Part shown: positions 19,756 through 31,720 of the stretch, piece by piece
How positions within the stretch are numbered: position 1 is the stretch's first letter
Layout: each line of letters starts with the position of its first letter
Source of the DNA: Onthophagus taurus
Lineage: Eukaryota; Arthropoda; Insecta; Coleoptera; Scarabaeidae
Length of the DNA: 64,000 nt
Reading direction: 5' to 3'
Assembly: GCF_036711975.1 (NCBI RefSeq)
Contig: NC_091967.1
Coordinates: forward strand, 29,675,501 to 29,739,500
Program-made: the position numbers and the translations under genes
Notes under the pieces: generated by a model
What the model was told of the DNA's origin: nothing
Seen by the model: only the letters and a program-made list of their open reading frames with translations
Databases searched by the model: none

Positions 19756-22700
19756 ATGGCAACCGCTAGTGAAATTGATTTAAACCCGATTTTTGAACGG
19801 CAAAATGACATTCACGGGTTAATTTCTCGCACAATAGACAATATTAAAAAACTCGCGATCGCGAAACGTACTCGCGGAAACATTCAAAGTCGTCTTGAGC
19901 GACTTGAAGCGAATTGGAGTGAATTCAACGAGTCGCATAAATACTTGTCAAAATATCGGCATTTATTCACAGAAACAATATATTTCACAGATGATTTATT
20001 TTCGGTTTGTGAGGAGGCGTATATGGAGGCCAAGGGCGAAATTCTCGATCTGATGGAATCATTTCTAATTCCTCAGCCTTCTCAAGCCCCCGCTGGAAGC
20101 GTAACGGAGATGGTTCGTCCATCGGCGCCTTCGCGACATTTGCCGCAAATCAAACTTCCCAATTTCGACGGAAAGTACGCTAATTGGGCTCAGTTTCGGG
20201 ATTTGTTCGTCGCAATGGTTACTGATAATCGGGAATTATCAGACGTTGAACGATTGCAGTACCTGAAAATGACATTAATCGGTGAGCCAGCTCAATTGCT
20301 CAAAAACATCGCGATAACGAATGAAAATTTCAAAAGGGCGTGGCAGACGTTAGTTGAACGATACGAAAATCGCCGGTTACTAATCGAATCTCAATTAGCA
20401 ATACTATTTTCCGCGCGCGCTATGAAGAACGAATCTTCGAGTGAATTAAAACGACTCGTCGGGGAAGTGAAAGAAGCAATCGGTGCGCTTGAAGTTTTGA
20501 AATGTCCCGTCCAACATTGGGATTATTTTCTAGTTTTTCTGATTATTAGAAAATTAGATATGGACGTGATGAAAGAATGGGAAAAGTCCATCGGTGACCA
20601 TCGAGATCCCTCAACGTATGAAGAACTCGAGAACTTCTTAATCGGGCGTATTCATACATTGGAGGCAATCGAGAACTTGCAAGCAAACCGAAAGCCTAAC
20701 CAAACTTCACATTCCACGAAGATCCCAGTTGTAAAAGTTCACAACGCATCTTCCGGAACGTCCAACTGTTTCATATGCACTTCGAATCATTATATCTCTT
20801 CATGTCCAACGTACCTTGCGAAGAGTCCGTCTGCAAGAATCGAATTCGTGAAAAGTAATAAACGATGCTTTAACTGTCTTGGACCTCACCTTGTAAAGGA
20901 TTGTCGCGTTTCGAAGCGCTGCCGCGTATGCAACAAGAATCACCATAGCACGTTGCATGATGCCCCTTCAGATTCCCGTTCACGCTCTACAAGCACACAG
21001 CATGCGAACCCCGAAACAAACGTTCAGCAACTTTCATCTCGAACAAATAATAATCAAGCGCCACTTTCCTCAAATTCTCACGTTATAAATTCACACCACG
21101 TTCATACCCCCGTGATTCTGGCGACAGCGCTAGTGTTAACAGTTTCTAGTCGCGGTGAAACCATTCTAGTTCGAGCTCTCATCGACCAAGGATCAGAAGT
21201 ATCCTTTATCTCCGAGTCCCTGGTGCAACAGTTGCAGATTTCGCGTCATTCAGCCAGTATCCCAATTTTTGGCATTGGGTCACAGCACACCAGTGTCTCA
21301 CGCGGTACTGTGAACATTAAACTAACATCAAAAGTGAACCCTTTCATTTCATACGAAGAAGAAGCTCTAATTCTCCCGAAACTTACCGCATATCTTCCTC
21401 AAAAAAGAACAGCGCATATTCCCTTCGAGTTAGCAGACCTTCCGCTAGCTGATCCTGATTTTACATCATCTAGAAATATTGATTTGATTCTTGGGGTTAC
21501 TTTCTACTCAAAAATAATTCAAGATGGAATTCGAAGAAGCGAGGATGGATCGCTCGTGGCTCAACAAACCTCCCTCGGGTGGATTCTTTCCGGTATCATG
21601 GCCGATCAACCGTCTTCAAACTCAAACCCGTTCGCGTTTCAATGTTCGATTGATCGGGAACTCCTTGAAATTATTCAACGTTTTTGGCAACAGGAAGACG
21701 ATACGGTTTCGGTTCCCTGTATTTCGCCGGACGAAAAAGAGTGCGAAGATCACTTTGTGAGTAACTATTCGCGTGATTTAAACGGTCGTTTCGTGGTTCG
21801 TCTTCCTTTCCGTCGGTCTCCCACTGAATTGGGCGCTTCTTATCCGATTGCCATACAGACTTTCACAAGACTTGAACTGAGATTCGCCAAAAATTTGAAT
21901 TTTAAACAGAAGTACAATCAATTTATGTGTGAATACCTTGAATTGGATCACATGCGTCAAGTATCGGCCCCGCTTCGTGAACTTCCTCAATTCTATTTGC
22001 CTCATCATGGAGTTATTCGGGAGAGCAGTTCGACAACAAAATTGCGCGTCGTGTTTAACGGGTCCCAGAAAACATCTTCGGGCATCTCGTTAAATGAATG
22101 TCTCCATACCGGGCCTAAACTTCAAACCGAGTTGGTCGACGTTCTTCTCCGGTGGAGACGCCATCCGGTGGTATTCGCGTGTGATCTAGAAAAAATGTAC
22201 AGACAGATTAAAGTACATCCAGACGATTGGCGGTATCAACAAATCGTTTGGCGTGAAAACTGTACGGATCCTATTCAAACCTATCAGCTAACTACCGTTA
22301 CTTACGGGTTATCGTGCGCGCCATACTTAGCGATTCGGTGCCTTCGGCAGCTAGCGGACGAACACTTAAGCTCACAGCCTCTGAGAGCTTCTGTTATTCG
22401 ACTGGACACTTATGTGGACGACATCCTCTCGGGCGCGAACGATCTAGACAAGGTTCAGGAGGTTATCTTTCAAGTGAACCTTATCCTGACGGCGGGTGGT
22501 TTTACTGCGCGAAAATGGACGTCGAATCATCCTGAAGTGCTTCGTTCTTTAGCTCCTGAATTCCTTTCAGGTTCAAGTACTGTTAAGTTAGACGAATCAA
22601 ACTCGCCGCGTGCGTTGGGATTGCTCTGGAACAATTCAGAGGATAATTTTTTGTTCAGTTTCAAGTCATATACTGATAAACCATTCGAACTTACCAAACG

Positions 22701-24398
22701 CGTCATCTTATCCTTTATCGCGCGGTTGTTTGACCCGCTCGGCTGGCTAGCTCCTATCGTTGTTACAGCCAAAATCTTTATGCAAGAGCTGTGGACTCGA
22801 AATCTTGAGTGGGACGATTCTTTACCAAGCGATTTGGTGACGCGGTGGAGTTTTTTCCTTGATAATTTTAAAGAGGTTCCAACTATTCGGGTACCGAGGT
22901 GGCTTGGGTTGTCGGACTGTGCACAATCGGTCGAGGTTCATGGATTCGCTGACGCCTCGAACAGCGCTTATGGTGCGGTGGTTTACCTTCGGGTTGTTTC
23001 GGGCGATGAAGTGCGTGTTTCAATCCTTATCGCTAAAACAAAAGTGTCACCAATTAAGCGCGTTACGATACCGCGACTCGAGTTGTGCGCCGCTGTTATT
23101 CTTACGCGTTTGATCCGACGAGTTCGCGTGACTTTGGATCTTATTAATCATCCAGTGCACCTGTGGAGCGATTCGACCGTTGCTCTATTCTGGATCTGCA
23201 GCCATCCATCACGTTGGAAGGACTATGTTCGCAACAGGGTGACCGAGATCCAGGAATTGACCGAGGCGAAGTGGCATCATCTCCCAAGCGAGGATACTCC
23301 AGCAGATCTACTATCTCGTGGCGTTCCATTGAGGAGACTGCAGCAAGAGGATTTTTGGTGGTCCGGACCTTCCTGGCTCCGTTCATCATCATCACAGTGG
23401 CCTTTGTTCCGGACAACGTTGAGTACCGAAGCTGACGTGGAGCAACGAGCTATTTCAACTTCAAACACAGCATCCATGGTGAAAAAAGGCTGGGACCTTA
23501 AAGAAAAATATTCGTCCTTGAGCAAACTTCTTCGTGTTACGGCTTGGTGTATCAGAGTTTTCGACAGAAATAAGCTTTATTCTGTTTCAGATATTCTGTC
23601 GCCGGAAGAAATTAATCGCTCTTTAATGTTTTGGGTTCGCGAATGTCAGCAATTATACTTCGGTCAAGAGATCCGACTTCTGCAGAGCGGAAAAGCAGTT
23701 CAGCGTTCAAGCCCACTGTTCCGTTTAGTCCCGTTCGTTGATGGATTGGGGTTTCTCCGTATCACTGGTCGCCTTCGATTTTCGACGTTGGATTGGGACG
23801 AGAAACACCCAATTATACTGCCAAGGGACTCCAGACTCACTACATTGATAATTGACAGCCATCATCGTAGAACATTGCATGGAGGAACACAACTTACCTC
23901 CACTTCCATTCGTCGACAGTTTTGGATCATTGGAGGCCGTGTTCCCGTTCGGGCTTTTATCCATCGATGCATGATATGCGCAAAACAGCGAGCTGTTACA
24001 GGCCAGCAGCTCATGGGTCAACTTCCTTCGGCCAGAGTTCGTCCTTCAAAACCATTCCAACATTCAGGCATAGATTATGCTGGGCCGTTTCAGCTTCGCA
24101 GTATGCTTCAGTATTGCGAAGAATGATAGACGACTTCTGGCTAAAATGGGAGAGATTTTATCTCCAGTTCATTCAAAATTCCAATAAATGGTATCAGCAA
24201 CGTAACTTACCTCAAGTAGGAAGGTTGGTTCTTATAAAGGACGAACGTTTCCCTCCGTCCAAGTGGGCACTTGGTCGAATTACGCATCTCCACCCCGGAC
24301 CGGACGGATTTGCGCGAGTGGCAACGGTGAAGACACCAACAACGACTTTAACGCGACCCGTCACTAAACTTTGTGTCTTACCGAGTGCCGATAATTGA
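19756..24398 (+). pseudogene. BEL/Pao gag-pol polyprotein, integrase core deleted
   Basis: The start ATG at 19756 gives MATASEIDLNPIFERQNDI, collinear with the start of copy 2. The longer open frame upstream is LTR and leader. Order: DUF1759-type gag; three Cys knuckles (CFICTSNHYISSC, CFNCLGPHLVKDC, CRVCNKNHHSTLH); aspartic protease (ALIDQGSEVSFISESL); RT with FACDLEKMYRQI and TYVDDILSGA; RNase H (HGFADASNSAYGAV, LWSDSTVALFW); integrase zinc-binding HRCMICAKQR; and HSGIDYAGPF. There the frame jumps to sequence matching the integrase C-terminus (MIDDFWLKWERFYLQ, then KLCVLP). Compared with copy 2 about 190 residues, including the D, D, E active-site region after DYAGP, are missing, and the tail is out of frame (stop at about 24123). 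It cannot integrate on its own. Confidence 0.9.
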
Positions 24399-24559
24399 GT
24401 GTTAATTTCGTTTTCATTAATTGTTTCGGATTTTCTTAACGTTGTCCGTCGTTCTTTTATTTTGTTGTGTTTGATTATGTTTCAATATTAGATTATGCTT
24501 TCTTTTCACATGTTTTATTGTTATTTCGGTTGCCGTCCGTTCGGCAAGGCGGGCGGTAA

Positions 24560-24940
24560 TGTTTAAAAGTTAATAGTTTCTGTTATTTTTGTTAATTATA
24601 ATTTAATTAGTCGGCTTGTTCCGTATTTTTTAAGTTTTGTCATTCCGTTGTTTTTTCTACAAGAGTTGACGTTCACGTGCAAGAGACCACGCGTCAATTT
24701 TCTGTGCTTAAAGTATTTCCGTGTTATTTCAAATAGATGTTCGTTAAAAGTGTTTCGACTTTTATTTTCTGTTTGAACAACAACTAAAAGATTCTACAAG
24801 AACTGTAAGACGTTTACATTTCATTTTCTTTATTTGACAGTTTTTCACCCGAACTTTAATTGACATTTATAAGCGTTTCAAATTTTCCCGTTTGCGTTTC
24901 TAATATTTTCTTAACATTTTTTTTGTGTATTTTCTTAACA
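24560..24940 (+). repeat. 3' LTR of BEL copy 1
   Basis: Matches 19270-19650 with about five substitutions over 381 bp, so the insertion is fairly recent. Confidence 0.92.
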
Positions 24941-25894
24941 TATATACATCTATATTCATTAGTCTGTATTCGATTTTAATGACAATATAAAAATAAATTA
25001 TTAAAATTCTAAATGGGGGAGGTGTTAGTTACCCAGCGGACAGGATGTTTGTCTTATTCAGGGCGAACACTTCCGCTCCAGCAGGTTGCTTTGACCACGA
25101 AATGAAACGATAACAGAAAACAAACAAGATGTGTCTACAACTGAGGCCTTTAGCTTATTTGTTTCCCACTATTTGGCTCGCCAAAAAGAACGATAAAGTG
25201 TTTTCCTAAAACCTCTCATTTCAACGAAAGGGCAGTTAATATCTAACCTCTCTACAAGAAAGGTCTCCAACTCGCGTCGTCTACACATCCTAACTTATCA
25301 ATGGGTTAAAGAAGCTTCGCTCCATCCGAAAAAGAATATTGTAGAAGTTCGGATAATAAAAGATAAGTTAAGTTTACTTCTTGGACTTTCATTCTATCCT
25401 GACGGAACTTCGTATTTCAAAACACCTACCAAAAAAACTGGCTCGTTTCACGACAATTCTCATGAAGATTGTATCAAAATTCATTCGATAATTCATCACC
25501 AGCTATCGTCTTCGATTTTTTTAAAAATGATTCAATACGCATGTCGATTTGCTTCTGAACTTTGCGACAATAGGGATTGACATTCGTAAATACTTACGAA
25601 TGTCAATCAAGTATGTTTTTCGACAGATATTTTATGAAATCTTGCGGTTGCAGTAAATCCTCGTTTATACAGTATACTATACTCTATTTTTTAATTCGAA
25701 AGACTGTTTTCATATTGAAGCGCCAACAAGAGGGGTTGCTATTGGTCAGTTTTAAGCAAAAATTACACTAGGAAAATTCGATATGTTACTGGCCACCATA
25801 TTGTTACAACAGCTGTTGCCATACAAATCGTGTATTTCTGTGATTGCGTTTGTGTTTCATTTTTCTCCTTAAACTTGCGTTGTAATAGTAACAT
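24941..25894. other. Non-coding stretch between BEL copies, with a perfect hairpin
   Basis: I see no recognisable gene. Some of it may be decayed Polinton sequence, since Polinton integrase codons begin near 25895. A perfect inverted repeat of 15 bp with a 4-nt loop lies at 25575-25608. Confidence 0.4.
25575..25608. repeat. Perfect 15-bp hairpin
   Basis: GATTGACATTCGTAA, loop ATAC, then TTACGAATGTCAATC. The arms are exact reverse complements. Confidence 0.85.
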
Positions 25895-25992
25895 ACTTCT
25901 TTTAGGAACTAAAAAAAATTTCATTTGAATGACTTTGTAAGAATATCGAAACATCGTGGTGTGTTCACAAAAGGGTATACTCCTAACTGGAC
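25895..25992 (+). pseudogene. Polinton integrase fragment, left of BEL copy 2
   Basis: Plus-strand codons KKFHLNDFVRISKHRG and TKGYTPNWT match the C-terminal part of the retroviral-type integrase of Polintons. The text breaks after the Trp codon at 25992 and continues at 32451 in the same frame (NEVFKIVKIQ). The 6.5-kb BEL insertion with its TGGAC duplication explains the gap. Upstream catalytic parts are not visible. Confidence 0.7.
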
Positions 25993-26291
25993 TGTTAAAC
26001 GAAAACTTTCGCGGAATTAAAAGGGTATTTTTTTGGGGAATTGAAAATCGAAATAATTTTGAGGAAACAGGTTTTGAATTAAACTCCACGAAATCTGAAC
26101 GACAAAAGAGGACATTTATTCGAAAAACACGACTTTTATACAAGACAAACAGGAACAAGAAATACAATATGAAATAATATTTGAATTTAAAAATAAAATA
26201 ATAATAAAATATGTGAATAAAACGAAAACAATACATTTTTTTAACAATTTTATAAATAAACAAAATGAAAATAAATTAAACTTTTTAAACA
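25993..26291 (-). repeat. 3' LTR of BEL copy 2
   Basis: 299 bp, pairs with 32152-32450. On the plus strand it starts TGTTAAACGAAAAC and ends TTTTTAAACA. Confidence 0.93.
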
Positions 26292-26545
26292 TACCGCCCG
26301 CCTTGCCGAATCGGCAACACAGACAACTGTAATTCGTAAGTAAGAGACAAAGAAATTGAAATATTTACATTGAACACACAAAAAAAAATGAAAAGTTTAT
26401 AATAAAATGAAATGAAATTGAATAAATGAATTTAAAATAAAATGAAAGAAAAGAAAAAAAAATTCGACCGAGATCAACCGGTCAATCGAAACATCAATTG
26501 GATCCTCGGATCCTCGCCATCTTTGTTATTCGCGTCATTCGCCAT

Positions 26546-29500
26546 TTAATGTGGAAGAACGCACAACTTGACAATTGGACGCACCAGTGTTGTAGTAGGT
26601 GTTTTAATGGTTGCTACTCGTACACGACCATCGTTTCCGGGGTGGAGTTCTAAAACACGAGCCAACATCCACTTTGCTGGTGGAAGTCGCTCGTCCTTGA
26701 CGAGAACTAAACATCCAAGCGTTGGTAAGTTCACCTCTTCAAACCATTTTGTTTTGTTTTGAAGGGATTGAAGGTAAAATTTTTGCCATTTATTCCAGAA
26801 TTCATCGATAATTCTTCGAAGAAGTTGAAATCGGTTGAGACGGCTTAACTTTTCGTCCAATAATGAAGGCTCCGGAACAACAGAAAGAGATGATCCAACC
26901 AGAAAATGTGCCGGAGAAAGAACTTCATAATTGGTTGGGTCATCTGAAACAGCACAAAGGGGTCGAGAGTTTAAAATAGCCTCAATTTGAATGAGAACCG
27001 TAGTAAACTCTTCGTAAGTGAGTAAGCATGATCCTACGATTCTTCTTAAATGAGTCTTCACAGATCTGACGCCAGCTTCCCATTTTCCTCCGAAGTGTGG
27101 TGATGCTGGAGGGTTAAATTTCCAACGTGTTCCATCATTGCTCAATAAGTCAGTTATTCCTCTCCACTCCTTGGAGGTTGCAGTAAAAAGAGAGCGGAGT
27201 TCCTTATCAGCTCCTACAAGGTTAGTACCGCAATCACTATATAAGCACTGGCAAAGTCCTCGTCGACCAGTGAAACGTTTATAAGCGGCTATGAATCCAT
27301 TCGTTGTATAATCTGTAGCTACTTCTAGATGGATGGCGGAAGTAGCTAAACAGATAAATAGGATTAAGTAACTTTTATATGTCTTACAACCTCGTCCTTT
27401 AAAAGTTTTCAAAATGAATGGACCTGCGTAGTCAACCCCGGAGTGAAGGAATGGTCTGGAGGGAACAACCCGTGAAGGCGGCAGTTGACCCATCAATTGT
27501 TGACTTGATTGTAATCTTTGTTTTGCACAAACGATGCATCGGTGGATGAATTTTCGAACAGGAGCTCTTCCACCAATAATCCAGAATCGTCTTCGAATTG
27601 AAGATAACGTCAATTGTGTACCACCATGCAACGTCCGTTTGTGATGAGCATCGATAATCAGCTTGGTAAAATGGGAATCTTTTGAAAGAATCATTGGGTG
27701 CTTTTCATCCCAATGTAGAGAGGCGAAGTGAAGACGTCCGGTGATTCTTAGTAAACCATTACCGTCAAGAAAAGGGGTAAGTCGATATAGTGAACTTGAC
27801 TTTGGAATAGGTCTTCCATTATGTAGACATTGAATTTCTTCGTTAAAGTTGCTTTGTTGGTTGTCACGAACCCAAAACAAAAGAGAATTTTCAATTTCGT
27901 CTGGATCAATATACTCTGTAACAAAGTCACGTTTAAGCTTTTTAATAAAACGAAAACACCACGTCGTTATTCGTAATAGTTTTATTAACGAAGAATATTT
28001 TGTTTTTAGATCCCAGCCTTGAACCAATGCCAGATGGCATGAAATCGTAGTTCGCTTCTCACGATCGGCTTCTGGAGAATTTGGAATTTGCGAAGTTGGC
28101 CAAGAATTTGAAGGACCAGAAAGCCAAGGAGGGCCGGACCACCAGATGGATTCGTTCTGAAGGCGGTTGATTGGAACACCTCGCGAAGCTAAGTCTGCAG
28201 GATTCTCTGAACTGGAAATGTAGGACCATTTAGCTTCCGGTAAGTCTTGAATTTCAATGACCCGATTACGAACAAAGTCTTTCCATCTGTTTGGGTGGCT
28301 GAGTATCCACGAAAGCGTTACTGTGGAATCAGTCCAAAGAAAAACAGGAATATTATCTAGTTTTAATGCAACCGAAACGCGCTTTATCAACCGAACAAGA
28401 ACTACCGCCGCGCACAGTTCCAAGCGTGGTATCGATACATTTTTCAAAGGAGCAACTTTTGTTTTAGATCCAATCAACACTACCCGCACCTCCGCCAAAT
28501 TTTCTACCCGAAGATAAGCGACCGCACCAAAGGCACTCGAAGACGCATCGGAAAAACCGTGAAGCTCAATATTAATTGTGTCACTATCAATACAAAGCCA
28601 TCGCGGAACGCGAATCGTTGGAACATTTAAAAGATCGCGTTGAAAAAGGGTCCATTTTTTCGCGAGATCGCCCGGAAGTTCATCATCCCAATCGAGCCCG
28701 CGCACCCACAACTCCTGCATGAAGATTTTGGCAGTGATGATGAATGGAGATAAGAGTCCGAGAGGGTCATACAGTCGCGCTATGAATGATAAGACGGATC
28801 TTTTCGTGAGTGGATCTTTAATTTCGATTTTATTGTTTAACACGAACAAAAATTGATCACTTTCATTGTTCCAGAGAAGTCCCAACGCTCGTGGAGAATC
28901 ATCTTCACTGAAATTAACCGTCTTAGTGACTGACACATCGTCAGGAGGTAATTGTGCGAGTATTTCAGGATGATTAGAAATCCATTTTCGCGCGTGAAAG
29001 CCGCCCGCCGTGAGAATAGAATTCAATTGTTGCATGATTTGGCCAATTTCGACAATGTTTTCCGCACCCGTCAAAATATCATCAACATACGTGTCGTTTA
29101 ATAGTACCGCTGAACCGGATGGTTGAAGACCAGAATGCTGGTTGGCCAGCTGTCGAAGACATCGTATAGCTAGAAATGGTGCACACGATAAACCGTAGGT
29201 AACCGTTTTTAATTCGTAACTTTGAATCTCTTGAGAAGGGTTATCACGCCAAACTATCCGCTGAAAGGATCTATCTTCCGGATGAATATAAATTTGACGA
29301 TACATTTTTTCTAGATCGCAAGAAAAGACAATTTTATGACGTCGCCAACGCAATAGAACATCAACCAATTCTGACTGTAACTTTGGACCGATATGTAAAC
29401 AGTCATTTAATGAGAGTCCGGAAGATGTTGGAGCAGACCCGTTGAAGACGACGCGCAATTTAGTTGTAGTACTGGATTCACGAACCACTCCGTGATGCGG

Positions 29501-31720
29501 AAGATAATAATTTGGAGCTTGTATGTTCGATGAAACGAGCTGCATGTGTCCGAGAGACAAGTATTCGTGCATAAAGTCGTGATACGATACAGATAGTCTC
29601 TCACTTTTCGCGAACCGCTGTTCCATTCGTCCGAAAGATCTAACGGCGACGTTATAAGAGGCACCGAGCGCTAATGGAGATCGCTTGAAAGGCAACCGAA
29701 CAACAAACCGACCGCTTAAATCCCGCGAATACGTCTGAAGGAAATGATTTTCACATTCTTCTTCGTCGGAAGAAAGCTTCCGGATCGGAACAGAATCGTC
29801 CTCCAACTTCCAGAAACGTTGAATCGTCTCCAAAAGCTCGCGATCGACCGAACACTGGAACCCGTACCGCTCTGATTTTGAGATAGAACACGAATCGGAC
29901 ACTGAACCGAAGAGAATCCAACCGAACAACGTTTCTTGTGCTACCATGAACCCATTATTAAATTTTCGGATGTTATTTTGAATGATACGCGAATAAAATT
30001 TAACACCAAGAATAAGATCGATTTTGCGATTAGAGTTGAACTCAGGATCAGCCAGATCAAGTGTCTTTAGTTCCGGAGGAATACTTTGCGACTGTACTTT
30101 AGGCACGTATGAAGTTAGTTTCGGAAGAATAAACGTTTTTTCTTCAAACGAGATCGAACCATCACGTCGCGACACCAATTGAATCGAAGCAAGTCCATTG
30201 GATATGCACGTTCGCGTCGATCCAACACCGTTAATTGGAACGGAAGCTGCACTACGAGGAAGAGACAAACGCTGCACCAACGATTCACTTATGAAGGAGA
30301 CTTCCGAGTCCTGATCAATCAAGGCGCGAACCAGAAAAAGGTCACCACGCACTGATTTAACTTTAATTAAGGCTGTTGCTAACAAAACAGAAGAATGAAT
30401 ATGGAACGAGTGAATACGATGACTTGTTGAAGGTTCAGGTAAATTCGAATTAGTTTTATTGTTTTCATTTGAAATAATTTTGTTTAGTTTTTCAGGGGGA
30501 AACTCATGTAATAGCGAATGATGTCGTTTCGCGCACGTGCGACATCGTGATGTTACAAGACATCTATCGAGGAGATGACGACCGAGACAATTGTAACAAC
30601 GCTTATGATCGGCGACGAATTCGGAACGTTGTTTTGGTGATTTCGCGAGAAAGGCTTTACATCGAGATAAATAATGTTCGTCACCGCACAAAACACATGT
30701 CCAATTCTTAGCCGATGCATTGTGAGATTTTATCGTTCCCGATTTGTTGCCTGATCCTGAAGAAAAACTAAAATTTTTTCGTTTATCGGATAGCTTCTCA
30801 ATAGCTTCGAGGGTTAAAACGCGCCCGATAAGAAATTGAGAGAATTCTGAAAATTTTGACGGAACCTTACGATCAGTTATTGACTTTTCCCATTCTTTGA
30901 TCGATTCGCAGTCCAGCTTTCTCACGAGAATATGTATTAAAAGATGATCCCAATGATCAACTGGACATCCCAAAGATTCCAACGCTCCGAGAGACTCTTT
31001 TACCTCCGAGATTAACATATTGAGCTCAACAGAGGACTCGGTTTTAAGAGCTTTGATGGATAACAGAATGGTAAGTTGGGTGTCAATTAAGATTCTTAAG
31101 TTTTCGTATCTTTCTACCAACAGTGTCCACGCGACGTCGAAATTGTCGTTGGTAATAAGAAGATTTTTAACTAATTTGGAGGGTTCTTTTTCTAAACTCA
31201 TCTTGAGATATTGGAATTTCTCTACTTTTGTTAAAGAGGCGTTGTCCTTTGCCATAGTTACAAAAAGATCGCGAAATTGCGTCCAATCCGCGTACCGCCC
31301 GCTAAATGTTGGTAAACTAATGCGCGGAAGCTGCTTGGAACGCGACTCGACGACATCCGGAGCAGTAGATACCGTAGCATCTGAAGGTTTTTTTATGTCG
31401 TTTAGCATATCTATGATAACGGCTTTAGAGTCTATGTAACTCTCTTCACAACAATTATATAAATCATCTGAGAAGTATACGGTTTCTGAATAACTTGACC
31501 GATATTGATTTAAGAGCCGATGGTTTTTACTAAATTCGGTCCAATTATCGGTCAATCTCTCTAAACGAGCGGCGAATTGGCCAGAAGTTCGCTTAGGTAT
31601 GGCCAATTTACGAGCATTATCAGCTGCGCGAGAAATTGAACTGTAGAGTTCATTTTGACGCTCGAAAATAACGTCTAGTTCGCTCGCGGATGATTCTTTC
31701 GGCATCGCGAAGTCGAACAC
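26546..31720 (-). CDS. BEL/Pao gag-pol polyprotein, full length
   Basis: 1724 residues from 31720; the Met five codons in (MPKESSASELD) is an equally good start. Residues about 15-310 are the DUF1759-type gag. About 340-405 hold three Cys knuckles (CVLCGDEHYLSRC, CYNCLGRHLLDRC, CRTCAKRHHSLLH). About 450-600 is the aspartic protease. The RT includes VFSCDLEKMYRQI and NDTYVDDILTGA. RNase H includes HGFSDASSSAFGAV, IPRLELCAAV and LWTDSTVTLSW. The integrase has H2C2 (HHKRTLHGGT...CIVCAKQR), GVDYAGPF, YSDCGTNLVGA and GGKWEAGVRSVK, giving D, D, E. It ends KTPTTTLVRPIVKLCVLP. One oddity is that the protease motif reads ALIDQDSEVSF where copy 1 has ALIDQGSEVSF, so the conserved Gly is Asp. That could impair the enzyme. 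Otherwise the frame is complete. Confidence 0.93.
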   Translation of the reverse strand: MFDFAMPKESSASELDVIFERQNELYSSISRAADNARKLAIPKRTSGQFAARLERLTDNWTEFSKNHRLLNQYRSSYSETVYFSDDLYNCCEESYIDSKAVIIDMLNDIKKPSDATVSTAPDVVESRSKQLPRISLPTFSGRYADWTQFRDLFVTMAKDNASLTKVEKFQYLKMSLEKEPSKLVKNLLITNDNFDVAWTLLVERYENLRILIDTQLTILLSIKALKTESSVELNMLISEVKESLGALESLGCPVDHWDHLLIHILVRKLDCESIKEWEKSITDRKVPSKFSEFSQFLIGRVLTLEAIEKLSDKRKNFSFSSGSGNKSGTIKSHNASAKNWTCVLCGDEHYLSRCKAFLAKSPKQRSEFVADHKRCYNCLGRHLLDRCLVTSRCRTCAKRHHSLLHEFPPEKLNKIISNENNKTNSNLPEPSTSHRIHSFHIHSSVLLATALIKVKSVRGDLFLVRALIDQDSEVSFISESLVQRLSLPRSAASVPINGVGSTRTCISNGLASIQLVSRRDGSISFEEKTFILPKLTSYVPKVQSQSIPPELKTLDLADPEFNSNRKIDLILGVKFYSRIIQNNIRKFNNGFMVAQETLFGWILFGSVSDSCSISKSERYGFQCSVDRELLETIQRFWKLEDDSVPIRKLSSDEEECENHFLQTYSRDLSGRFVVRLPFKRSPLALGASYNVAVRSFGRMEQRFAKSERLSVSYHDFMHEYLSLGHMQLVSSNIQAPNYYLPHHGVVRESSTTTKLRVVFNGSAPTSSGLSLNDCLHIGPKLQSELVDVLLRWRRHKIVFSCDLEKMYRQIYIHPEDRSFQRIVWRDNPSQEIQSYELKTVTYGLSCAPFLAIRCLRQLANQHSGLQPSGSAVLLNDTYVDDILTGAENIVEIGQIMQQLNSILTAGGFHARKWISNHPEILAQLPPDDVSVTKTVNFSEDDSPRALGLLWNNESDQFLFVLNNKIEIKDPLTKRSVLSFIARLYDPLGLLSPFIITAKIFMQELWVRGLDWDDELPGDLAKKWTLFQRDLLNVPTIRVPRWLCIDSDTINIELHGFSDASSSAFGAVAYLRVENLAEVRVVLIGSKTKVAPLKNVSIPRLELCAAVVLVRLIKRVSVALKLDNIPVFLWTDSTVTLSWILSHPNRWKDFVRNRVIEIQDLPEAKWSYISSSENPADLASRGVPINRLQNESIWWSGPPWLSGPSNSWPTSQIPNSPEADREKRTTISCHLALVQGWDLKTKYSSLIKLLRITTWCFRFIKKLKRDFVTEYIDPDEIENSLLFWVRDNQQSNFNEEIQCLHNGRPIPKSSSLYRLTPFLDGNGLLRITGRLHFASLHWDEKHPMILSKDSHFTKLIIDAHHKRTLHGGTQLTLSSIRRRFWIIGGRAPVRKFIHRCIVCAKQRLQSSQQLMGQLPPSRVVPSRPFLHSGVDYAGPFILKTFKGRGCKTYKSYLILFICLATSAIHLEVATDYTTNGFIAAYKRFTGRRGLCQCLYSDCGTNLVGADKELRSLFTATSKEWRGITDLLSNDGTRWKFNPPASPHFGGKWEAGVRSVKTHLRRIVGSCLLTYEEFTTVLIQIEAILNSRPLCAVSDDPTNYEVLSPAHFLVGSSLSVVPEPSLLDEKLSRLNRFQLLRRIIDEFWNKWQKFYLQSLQNKTKWFEEVNLPTLGCLVLVKDERLPPAKWMLARVLELHPGNDGRVRVATIKTPTTTLVRPIVKLCVLPH

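Larger units (their letters stand above)
19270..24940 (+). mobile_element. BEL/Pao LTR retrotransposon copy 1
   Basis: Identical-length LTRs of 381 bp at 19270-19650 and 24560-24940 (TGTTTAAAAG...TTCTTAACA) differ at about five positions. After the 5' LTR the sequence TGGTCCTTCGAGCCGGAT complements the 3' end of an insect-type tRNA-Tyr, a probable primer-binding site. A GC-rich purine tract GGCAAGGCGGGCGG precedes the 3' LTR. Flanks are CATAT (left) and TATAT (right), an imperfect 5-bp duplication. One polyprotein gene fills the interior but its integrase core is deleted. Confidence 0.92.

Noticed and set aside
25763-26263. 166-codon minus-strand ORF
   Set aside because: It overlaps the BEL 3' LTR and Polinton flank; the similar ORF at 31769-32422 comes from the other LTR.
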